Below, in pieces: positions 46,901 through 58,900 of a stretch of DNA of 64,000 bases. Position 1 is the stretch's first letter; every line of letters starts with the position of its first letter. The translations under genes and the position numbers were made by a program. The notes beneath the pieces were generated by a model that had not been told where the DNA came from, did not search any database, and saw only the letters and a list, made by a program, of their open reading frames with translations. The stretch comes from Phoronis australis (lineage: Eukaryota; Phoronida; Phoronidae), in assembly GCA_002633005.1 (NCBI GenBank), contig NMRA01000789.1, forward strand, positions 1 to 64,000, read 5' to 3'.

Positions 46901-49900
46901 ACTTTTTTTAAGTTCCCGTGGAGTCTGGATTTACGGCAGTTTTAAGTACAAATCTGCGCAACATCGTGCCATTTACATGTATGATCGGCAACACGGCGAG
47001 AAAAATGTCTGGACGAACACACATGTTGTTGTCACGTGACGTTTGTTTTGAAGTTCGTCTGCGAGTAAGCGAGCGCGTGCGTGTAACCAGAGTTCATTTG
47101 CCAAAGCAGAGACCGTCTTTTGGCCAGAGCCACGCAATCTAACGAGCTAGATGTGCATTGCCTCAAAAGAAATTTGCACAAGCAGTAGGCCTAAACCAGA
47201 GCGTGTTTCATGCAGCAGTTGCCGGTCTCGTGCTAAAAACGTTTGACATTTGTTTCGGTAAAGCCCATATTATGCCGCCCATATTAGTCGCCGTGTAGCT
47301 GGATGCATACGTAACTATCTGACAGTTATTTTTCGGTGTAAGGGTGTGTAAGCATTCACTCTCAGTTGTCATTTTATCGGATATTCGGTTTAAAAACACC
47401 AATTATGGTCAATCAAACAATCCCTCTAAAAAATAACGCAAACATGTTTTATAGTATTAGAAATTGTCGAAAATTAGGGCCAATATTCATTTCTTACCGA
47501 TGCTATGCTACCCGTTTCATGAATGGATAGTTCCCGACTAATGTCTTTGATGACAGCTAGGTTCATATATGTAGCGTGCGCTTTCTGGCCACGTGCATTC
47601 AACACCGAGTTATTTTTATTCATGAGACAGTCGATGTGTCTACTGAAAGGTCAGACCATAGTGGGACACGGTCGTCGCGAAAGTAGCAACGCTGTTGCAC
47701 TCTTTTTGAAGCGCTGTGTTACTTTGAAGTGTATAGTCACGGCTAAATACAAACGTAGCAGTGCCGCTGGTGGTCTAGAAGACCCGTGCAAAACTTTTTT
47801 TGATAAATTGAAGACGTTACTGTAGCCGAGTTTTAGGACTGAAGGTACGTCATTGTTCGCATGTACATGTTCATGGACTGGGCGCTTATTTCAGCAAAGT
47901 CTGAAAACGCGTGGGGGGGGGGCGCTTATAGGTGCATGGGTGGTTATTACGGCGAATATGGTATTAAAATTTCTGGGTAAAAATCCACAAAGGTTGAGAT
48001 TTATTTTAATATGCACGATTCTCAATTAATAAATAGATGAATATTTTCTCTGGAACTAAAGAAGTATAACGTGTCTTGATTTTGATACTGTACTGTGAGA
48101 CGTAATTGTTTATAGGTGGCCAACCGCAATGTGAGGGCAAATGCAGCCACACTGCTCATTGAAGCCTTCCCTCTGATGAACCCGGACGGAAGTGTCGAGG
48201 AAATCGACAACTTGATGCAAAAACAGTTTGACATATTGCTGGTAGGTTGGCTGTTAAAAACTGTTAATCCTTAAGGTGCATCGTATAACCTAGATGTTGT
48301 TGTCAGGCGCAGCGTAGCCGACTTAATGTCATGCCAGGTAATGGAATACACTGTTTATTGTCACACAATGTCAAAAGAATCGTTTGCCGCTTTATCATGG
48401 GAGAACTTATTGTCATGTTGCCAGATATTGTTATTAACAATCATCAAAAAATTGATTCTCACCCAATTATTATCATGAGTGCCTTTGTTTTCCTATCTAA
48501 AAACCAACTGTTTCATCTCCAATTCATTTCCATTATCCGAACTCTGCATCTAAGGGTTAAAATCAGTTTTTTACTATTTAGCTGTCTTACTCTCAGAGTC
48601 TTGAAAAGGATGATTTTGACCAACAAGGAGTCACATGACTAATCTAGTTAATAACAACGCATGCGTAGTAACTCAATGCATAATAGTTGTCACTTGGGAA
48701 GCATTCAAATTTCAGACGACTTCTCATCTTTATTGATTCATAATCCCATCTATAAACCCTCTAATTACTGTCTTGCCATGGTCCACTTAGCAATAACGCC
48801 AACAATGATCACCACCAAGTCGAAAGTCGTAGTTTAGTGTATTTGCTCGCTTATCGTAATATATGAGGGTGTGACATTAAGTGGGTTCCACCTGGATAAT
48901 TATGATTGCTTGTTGCTTTTGTAAATGTTTTATGTTGATGGTCTAAGTAAAACAATGAAAAAACTACAGGGTGTTCTAAAAAGTGAGTCCCAATATTTGT
49001 TTGTCAGCCTGTCAAATACGTAGAAAAGCACAATAGTTTTCACGCGATATCTACCTTTTACGTGGTTCTTTAATAAACTCCTCGTTAACATTGAAATCAT
49101 AGTTTGTGGTCTCGCAGCTATAGCAGTGCCTGAAATTTCTATAAAATAGGTCCACCCAAAAGTGCGCCCTTGGGAGTGTTTTCAGAAAATTTTCCAGATG
49201 TACGCCTGTGGTCGTACTTTCGATTACTGTTTGCATATTTTAAAATCTGATGGATTGTTCTAGAATACGTAATGTAATATGCTTTAATGACAAATTTTGT
49301 TGTTTTGGGCAAGACATCTTGGGGTCGCAATTTCACTCAAATGATAATCATTTAATGAGGTATTGTGTGACTTCGTTAGAAACTAACCGCATTTAATAGA
49401 GTATGACGGAGAGTTTTAAAAATACAGTTTCCAAAAATACGCCCGTACATTTCTGAAAATAAACCTGGGCGTACATTCAGTCTCATTTGACATTTTTGAA
49501 GGGTTTTTTCCAAACATCTGTCCACGGACACATTTTCAGTAATTCTGGTATCAAATCATGTCCTGGAAGGTCTGCTGAGCAGAGGAGAGGGTCCTGTGAT
49601 CGGTTGCATGAAACGGTCCGAAACAGGGACTCGATCATTCCAAGTTCCCTAAATCTACTGCTTATTTGTGGGCTTGTAAAAACATTGTTTGAGAGTCTCA
49701 TTACTAAGTCAGTTTTTGGCTTTGATACAAATGGAGAGTGAACTCTACACTGAATTCTCAATATAATTGGAAATAATTAGGAACCTTTTCATGCAATATG
49801 TTAAGGACTAAGTCCCTAATTATAATGACTCAGTTAAGGGACCAATTTTAGTTATATTGTTAGAAACTGACATCAGCCAAAGAGTAGCTGGTAATGAAGA

Positions 49901-52900
49901 TAAAATGATGGAAAATATATCACCTGTGAGTAAAGAATGACACAAATACGCAAAAGATTTTGGGAACTTAGTGGAGTCCCTATTTTCGACTGTTTTATAC
50001 AACCGGGCACTGGGGTGCACTTCTGTGTACAAGTCAGTAGGCCTACATCAGTTATAGATGTTCATGCCTCACTGTTCACTAGGCTAGCAACAGTGTGGAG
50101 TTTTTCAAAATAAAGTTCGATATTTTGACTGAAATTGATATGGGGAGATGATTTTTTCCTTACTAGTAAGTAGTGAGTGCAGGTTCTAAAACCAGTTTGG
50201 TTAGAGACCAGAACTATTTGTGGCTTCTGACTGAACAAGGCTTTTGTTGTTGCTTCCAGCTACATTAAACAGATGATTAACTGATTAAGATATATGAGGG
50301 CATAGAGGTATCCAGCAGTGTATTTCAATTTACCGTAAAGTATGCACGTGTAATTGGAATTCTGCGGGGAACCAGAAAGTTTTAGCTTGTTAATTGTTCC
50401 ATTAAAGCCTCAGTCCCACTGTCACGATTTACTATACAACACAAAAATATTGGGACAAACTAGCATTTTCCCATAATAACTAATTCTGTTAACAGCAAAA
50501 TTACTGGTAATAACTAATAATAATATAACTAATCGAGTGACAAAATACTGATCCTGCAATGGCTTCAGCCACCTTGCTAACTGACCTGTTAATTCCCCGT
50601 GAGTTCATTTTTCGTCATGAGGGAAGAATACTGTGACTATGAATTTGGCTTCTGCCAAGCTGTTGTGATGGGGGATTTTTGGTCATTTTATCTGAATACT
50701 TTTGGCTTGTAGTGTGTAGCTTATTGTGAGCTAAGGTGTTGGAAATCAGGACCATCTGTGGTGATCTGTAGTGACACCGGCAGTAATTGTATTACATCCA
50801 TGATGAACTGTGGTGATGCATCTAGCTACAGTAGTTTTAATCTGCTTAAAACTACCATAGGTGCCTGTACCTCCACCACAGGCTGTGCATAGCGTAGCGA
50901 CGCTATAGTGATGCCATAACACAGCCCTCATCACTGTAGAATCGCGGTAGGACAACTGTATACCCTACCATACTGAACTGTAGGTATCAGTCCTCGGAAG
51001 TGACTGTGATGAATATCAACAAAACTCTGTGGCAGTGTGACATAGGCATTAATTATTCTCAGTACCATTATTTTTCTTATACCTGTAGAATGATGAACTT
51101 GCTAATGCTCAGAACAACAGATGTTGCTAGAGTGAAAGGGAGTGTCCCAAAGTAGTAGTTATATTATCAAAGCAGCGTTCTGTATAGCTTTAATTGAAAC
51201 ACACATCTCAGCATGCACTCAAAATACTACAGGAACTTAACTGACAGAAGTCAGAATCATAAAAATTGGATGGGCCTGTGTATGAGTCATGCACAGGTAA
51301 CGTGCCGTTCCGTTGCTTATTCTACATTAAAAGTTGAGCCTGCACAGGATAATAGACCCCAGAAGGGGAAATTGGACTCCTAATTGGCATTCCTAATTTT
51401 CCGTTTTCCAAAACTAGGCAATCTCAGGAGAACTGGCTGACATTTGCTGAATTTGCCGGGTTTTCAACAACAGTATCTTGCTTATTTAATTTTCCGCTCT
51501 TGGCATCTATTTATTGTTTGCAAGGTCAAGGACTTTGCAACCTCCAGTACAAGGTGTCATTGTTTTGGCTACCTCAGTTCCGGTTTTACAACCTAGGAAT
51601 TTTGCCAGGTCGCATTTGACGAGTTGTTGTTATGCTAAGCATCAAGCCCTGTTGATAATCAGAATAATAACAAAACTAATTGTGTTGCTAACGATTATTT
51701 TTCAGACCCTTCTTGATGATCCATGCCCTTCTGTGCGTGTTGTGGCTATTCAGGGCGTCTGCCGTATCTGTAATGTATTCTGGGAGATGATCCCGACACA
51801 GACGATACGCACACTCATCGGTAAACTGGTTAACGATCTTGCCTGGGATGCCTCATCTGCAGAGTGTAGGTCGGCGGTGTGTAGGGTGAGTTTGCGGCTA
51901 TTCCAAAATAGTGAAGGATAAGTGATGAATCTAGTCTTAGTTCTTACTAGTAAAAAGCCAGGCTTCTATTTTTTGTTATTCCAACCCCTGGCTTCTATGG
52001 GTGATCAGCTTCTATTAGAAATGGTGTTTATCAACGGTAAATCTCCATTTATTTCGCAAAAAAGAATTGCCAGAACGTGACGTTTTTCTATTTTTCAAGG
52101 GTAAATCAACTCTTTGCTTCAAATAATGGGAGCTTTTGCTAAATGTTGTTTTATTGCTCCTGAACATCATGAACCATGTTAGTATGTATTAGTAGTCTTC
52201 ATACATGTCACATCACGTGACCTATATGTGAGTCACATCATGTGACCTATATGTGAGTCACATCATGTGACCTATATGTGAGCCACATCGTGTGACCTAT
52301 ATGTTAGTCACATCACGTGACCTATATGTGAGTCACATCACGTGACCTATATGTGAGTCACATCATGTGACCTATATGTGAGTCACATCATGTGACCTAT
52401 ATGTTAGTCACATCACGTGACCTATATGTGAGTCACATCATGTGACCTATATGTGAGTCACATCACGGGACCTATATGTGAGTCACATCACGTGACCTGT
52501 AGTTAAGTCTGAAAAGATCTCTGTCCCTACCAGAATTCGAACCGGGTACTTCCTGCTAACTGTTCAGATGCTCTAGTCCACTGAGCTATCATGTTTTGAG
52601 CCCTGGTTGGGTCAGAGATGTTTTCAGACTTAACTATTGGTCACATCATGTGACCAACATATGGCCTGTGTAACATATCAACGCACTGTTTTATCACAAC
52701 GCAATTATTTCTAAACCTTTGTTTTTGTGGATAATTTTGGCTAAGTAGAGTTTCACTTGGCAGCCATATTGTGTGATAGAAATTAATGTAATACTTTTAT
52801 TGATGTTTAGAGTGCCAAGTTTGTATCACGGATACTGACCTCTATTAGTAATAACTTTAAGCTTTGTAAATAAATGTTGAGATAGTTTTCCTTACAAATG

Positions 52901-55900
52901 TGTCAACAGTGAGCTTATTCTTAATTATTTATTCTACCAATCTGTGATACAGATGAAGTACGAAGTCTAGAAATCTTCATACTATTGCAAATGTATACTG
53001 TTGTGCCACTGCACATTGTATATTTCTCCAGGGTCTTGCTAGCCTACTGGATAATCATCTGAGCCATCCACTGCTGAAAGCTCTCTTACCAGAGTTACGT
53101 AATCTGTTCCACGACTCGTCAGAGAGAGTACGTGTCTCCTTCACTGACCTCCTGCTGAAGGTCAAAGGCTTGAGAGCCATCAAGGTAGGGCGCAGCAAAT
53201 GCCTTGAGTGTTTTTGAACATGATTTAAAGTGCTTAAAAGCACCAATTTCATATCAAAATCACCAAAAAACACAACATCAGTTGACCAGCTGCCAAGTTA
53301 GAACACCTGCAAATATTATTTGACGATATGTTAATTAGCTGATCTCGACTTGCGAGCATTTATTGGTTGATACATGCTATGTAGAATCGGGACAAACAAT
53401 CACAGCATTACTCATCCTCCATTGTGTTTAGTGTGAAAAGCCGTCAGATATTGCTGCTTGTTTTGCCTTGGTTTATGGTATAATAAAGAATGATAAAGAA
53501 TGGTGAAGACTTATGTTTGTGATGGTTGTGACAACTCTGTAATTGACCACACTGTGGATCTTCTCACTCTTCTGCGAGACATCAGAGAAGCGACAGCACA
53601 AGTTAGTGCAAGAAACTAGTTCTGGATACGTTCATACATCACTCTCGTGTCCTTGGAGCTAAGAAACTTTCAATTCAAGTTGTTTTTCTTCTATTTTGTT
53701 GTTTTTGGGATATCAAATTCATGGTTGTGGTATGCAGTGCTACAAAGGAAGGTTTAATGATGCTGACAATGTTGTCACGTGTTTAAACAAGATAAATGGT
53801 GGTTTCAAACACGGTACCATGCGTGCACCACGAAAACAAAGTTAATGATGGTTTTAAGCACTTTAACTTCTTTATTGCGACTGTCCTGTTACGAGAAAGA
53901 TGAAATAGTATCGTGCACCTGTCTGCACTCGTATGTGGATCAGTATTGAAATTTCCAATATGTAGCAAGTGTTCAACATTTGTGCGGCGAACGTATAGTG
54001 TCGTAGTTGCTTAATATTTGAAGCTGTTGTGAAATTGGTCCCATTACAAGTGGTTTGAATCAGAAGTGATTCATGGATTTGGAAAGAAGTGGTAGCTTGT
54101 TAGTGCAGAAGTAAAGTGTGTGTGGCATGATATGGTGAATCATTTCATGTGTTGAGCATGGCATGGAACAATATGGAACGGCCTGTCCTCCCCAGGCCCA
54201 CCAACAATTTGAGACTGGTTTTATAACGACTTTTAGCACCTTTAACTAACATTCTTTGTTCCAGTTTTGGTCCGTAGTACCGATCGAACATCTCCTGGCC
54301 CGGCTGGAGATTGATTCGCCTCCTGTCTCGCGTCGTATCGTGAACCTTGTCTTCAACAGTTTCATGCCAACGGATAAGGACAGCGGTACGCAGGTGACTC
54401 GGTGCGTAACACTCCTGGAGACCAACGCGCGCGCCGCTCGCAAGTTCTACCAGTACGCACGTGGTTACATGTCTGTGGAAGAGATAGGTATGATTGATTG
54501 GGAATGCCGTAAGGCAGCACCCTCGTGTGGCCACACACAGAATTATAAATAAAATACCCAGTTCTTATAACACATCCAAGGGTTTAACTTAAAAATCATT
54601 AGAAGTTTTCAAAGGCTTAGATGTTGTCTCTGCCTTCTTCAGTATAGATGGCGCTGCACAAAGTACCGGTACTGCTTCGTAAGCGTGGGACTATAATCTC
54701 AGTCATCCCAGTCCATCGTTAGCTAATTTTTTCTGATATATCTAATGTGTCATAAGAATTGAGTAGTCTGATCATGCAGACATGCGGATGAGTCTTTTTA
54801 GAGAATTATGAGTATTTTGGTGCAAAATTTTATGATTTTTAAAATTTTTTTCATTCCATTCCAAAATTATATGGCTATACTCTGTTCATCTTAGTTGCTG
54901 TGCTAATTACAATTTAAATATTTTCCTTTCAAACCCTCAGCCAAGTTAATGCTGTTACTTTGCCGCTGTTTGCGAGGCTGCCTAACCAATGAGGGTCAAA
55001 GGTCAGACCAAGAGACGAGTCAACTGGATGAGACAGAGAAGGAGAACGACACGACACGTGAACTGTCGCTGAATGACACAGAGATCATGACGGGATTCCT
55101 CGAGACTATCGCCATATTGTGGGCAGGCATTGAGGCGGAGCTACGCAAGGTTTGATTGATAATGACCCAAGGCTGTGTGATTCTGGTCCCTCCTCCATAT
55201 AGTACAGTCCACACTCTCGGGGAAGTTCTGCATTAAACATCATGAAATTGGGTGGGGGGGGGGGAGTGTTGCAGGAGTTGGATGGAAGGGGAGGGAGGAA
55301 ATATGAGATAAAGATTGTGAGCAGTTGTATAAAAATGGACAAATTGAGTTTTGATAAGTTTTCTACAATTTGTAGTGTTTACCATTCTTGAATATGGACC
55401 ATGCAAAAGCTAAATCTGTGTCAAGTAGACATTCTGTTGATTTAAATTAATTTTTGTAGTGTTGACCATTGCTTAATATGGACCATGCAAAAGCTAAATC
55501 TGTGTCAAGTAGACATTTTGTTGATTTAAATTAATTTTTGTAGTGTTGACCATTGCTTAATATGGACCATGCAAAAGCTAAATCTGTATCAAGTAGGCAT
55601 TCTGTTGATTTAAATTTTTTAACATGTCCTTAATAATTTAGTTTACTCAAAATTCACAATATTTTTAATTTTCTATTAAAGCCTGGGTATGCTGAGGTGG
55701 AGAAAAGACTTCATGTCAAGTTTGGTCGGTCTCTCAACGATTTTTTCACAACTTTCACTGACCCGCGTGCTCAGGATGCTTTGATATTCATCGCCGGCTT
55801 CCTGCCGTCCGGCTCCACCTCCTCTGTCAGTCAGACCTGTCTGTCGAAACTTAAGTCCCTCCCTGTAGATTGTGCTGTGGAAGACTTTGGCACAGTCATT

Positions 55901-58900
55901 GAGTCGCTCTGTAGGTGGGGCAAACACAGAGACATTATTGATCTGATCTCTGATTGGCTGATGGCTGGACTCAACCTGGAGCAGGAGTCTGGCCAAAAGA
56001 GCAAACCGAAGGTAAGACTATACTCTCAGAGTCTCTGCCTGCCTTGCCTTACCTATATACAGGCTATCTTCTGAGGTCATCTGTGTCAATTGTTCATGCT
56101 ATGTAAATGCCAAGTAAAGAAAACTAGCACTTGGGCCAAGTATAGAAAGCTAGACAATTGGGCCAAGTATAGAAAGCTAGACAATTGGGCCAAGTATAGA
56201 AAGCTAGACAATTGGGCCAAGTATAGAAAGCTAGACAATTGGGCCAAGTATAGAAAGCTAGACAATTGGGCCAAGTATAGAAAGCTAGACAATTGGGCCA
56301 GGTATAGATAGCTAGCAATTGGGCCAAGTGTAGAAAGCTAGCAATTGTGCCAAGTATAGAAAACTAGACAATTGAGCCAAGTATAGAAAGCTTGCAATTG
56401 GGCCAAGTTTAGAAAGCTAGCAATTGGGCCAAGTATAGAAATCTAGCTAGCAATTTCAAAGTGTCGGTGTTTTTGAAACGCCTAGTACAACATGTATAAT
56501 GAAAAGGTTGCTCCAAAAAGTTGCTATTGCAGGCGAGAAGCCCCAACATTGTATTATCAGAAACTTAACCTTGAACTTTGAATCCACGTATTTCTTCACA
56601 CATTGAAACGTTGCATTGTACAACAACTGAACGTTATCTCAGCCTAAATTTTATTGTTCAGTTCCATGACACAAGCAGTGTGAGATTTATTGAATATGTG
56701 ATATTAGGAAACTCACAATTTTCAGTTTCGTTGTAACAAGCTCTCATTAGTAATAAAAACAACAATGGATTTAAAACGGCTTGACATGTTTCGGTGTCGT
56801 TTATTTAAACGCCATCATCAGAAGAAGATAGAACATAGTGGCCACCTAGCTAGGCCCAGCAACAAGTGATGAAACACAGACACAGTCAGTTACAGGGAGT
56901 GACAATAAACTAGACTTACAATGACAACCTGCGGTGTGCCAGTTGCCTATTGAGATTGGGCTTGCATTAACTGATGTGTAGAGCCTCACAAATTTTAAGC
57001 TCCTTTTTAAATAAACGACACCAAAACATGTCAAGCCGTTTTAAATCCATTGTAGCTACTTGCTATCATGGAAAACTCTCATTAATATTTTCACTGCTGT
57101 CTAGAATGCGCGGCGGAGACGACAGGTAAAATTCACTGAGCCGACCCCACCCAAGCCGTCCCTGGCTCTGCGATACCTGTCCCATCTGGTGAAAGACAAC
57201 GTGCGACACTCCTATTTGCTGGGCAAGGCTAAAGACCAGCTGAGAGAAATCGTAGATCAGCTAAAGATGGTCAAGGTGATCTAGATGTGTAGCCTAAGCA
57301 GATATGCAGTTTAGGTGCAATGGTTGTGTACCTTAGGTGTTCAGCTTTAGTTGCAATGGCTATGTACCTTAGGTGTTCAGCTTTAGGTGCAATGGATATG
57401 TACCCTAGGTGTTCAGCTTAAGGTGCAATGGCTATGTACCCTACGTGTTCAGCTTTAGGTGCAATGGCTGTGTACCATAGGTGTTCAGCTTTAGGTGCAA
57501 TGGCTATGTACCCTAGGTGTTCAGCTTTAGGTGCAATGGCTATGTACCCTAGGTGTTCAGCTTTAGGTGCAATGGCTGTGTACCATAGGTGTTTCAGCTT
57601 TAGGTGCAATGGCTATGTACCATAAGTGTTCAGATTTAGGTGCAATGGCTATGTACCGTAGGTGTTCTGCTTTAGGTCCATGTGCCGTATGTCAATCTGT
57701 GCCTACATCCGATTTTAGGCACACATTCTGTTTTCATGCGAAATACTTGTAGAGTAAGTCCTACTGTTACATAAAAGTAATGTCACCTTCACATGCAGTT
57801 GAATGTAATATGACACCGGATGGCACTGTGTTTTCATAGGTTGACCTCAAACGTCCTAATCTTTAGTTTGCTTGTTCAGGTCTTGATAGAGAAGAGACTG
57901 ACCTCTGATGGCCCATTATCAGAACTGGTGACGGACGACTTTCTCGTGGCTGCTTTTGAAACATATTGCAAAATGGAGGTGGTCTTATACAGCGCGGTGA
58001 GTTTCGTCAAACACATCAGATCCTGTCGCTTGAAAATATGTTTCTGACTGGCTGAAGCCTGAGACATTTAAATGGCTTTACTGATGTAAAATTGAGTGTT
58101 TATTTGTTGTCAGGTGTAAGATGAGTATATTTTGTATGTTCTACCTTGCCGAATAAACGTTACATAGTTACACATTCAATTCATTCATGTGTCTGAAATT
58201 TTTGGTCATAGTTTTCAGTTTTAATAAATTGCATAATATTGCAATAATGCATTATGAAAACAAGAAGATCTGTATTGAAGGTTTCACTAAATTTCAACTC
58301 TATATTTTGTTACACGAAACTCTTTCTTGAAGCCAATAAAAAACTATTATTACACGTTCTTTGCAAATTTATTTGTGTGTCTGGAATTATGGTGCAAAAA
58401 CTCAGGGTATTTGAGCCCAATAAGGATAGTCATATTTCCCAGCCTCACCAAATAGCATGGTGTTGCAATAATGCAAGAAGAAACTCAGGGTATTTGACCC
58501 CAATAAGGATAGTCATATTTCCCAGCCTCACCAAATAGCATGGTGTTGCAATAATGCAAGAAGAAAACAAGATGTGTTGGAGATGTCACTCAATTCATTT
58601 CTTGTAACATGATGCTTTCCAGAAACAAATAAAAAATGATATCTTTCATTAACTGGTGCTTACTTTAGCATTGTGAACATTTTGTTAATATGTTTATTAC
58701 AGGTGGACAAAGACAAATCCACTATTGCAGCATTTGAGCACTTGTTGACTTGGGCTGATATGGAACTTGTGTTTCTATTGTCACGTGATGATAGGACGGA
58801 CGTACAAAAACGAACAGCTGCAGATGTCGAGGCACCGGCACTAGTTGCCTTGACAACCAAGATCGTCAAGGTAACAATGTGTAGCATTCAGTTGAATCAA

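Noticed and set aside
48960-49510. Mariner-like element starting GGGTGTTCTAAAAAGTGAG
   Set aside because: No matching inverted end or transposase fragment was found downstream.
52204-52500. Possible CRISPR-like array of 25 bp repeats
   Set aside because: Units are directly adjacent with no unique spacers, in a eukaryotic intron. It is a minisatellite.
53500-53620. Short frame reading KTYVCDGCDNSVIDHTVDLL
   Set aside because: It recalls a zinc-finger start of a retroelement ORF1, but 39 codons with no further support in NCAPG2 intron 11 is too little to call.
56090-56327. Repetitive frame encoding WAKYRKLDN units
   Set aside because: It is the 27 bp minisatellite in intron 14, open in more than one frame on both strands because the period is a multiple of three. 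It has no splice or start evidence.
56800-56850. Hammerhead-ribozyme-like CTGATGA...CGAAAC on the - strand
   Set aside because: The core strings are present, but the sequence between them does not form a proper helix II next to the core, so a ribozyme is not supported.
57418-57752. Repetitive frames encoding CSALGAMAMYPR units
   Set aside because: Product of the 36 bp tandem array directly after exon 15; the period alone explains the open frames.
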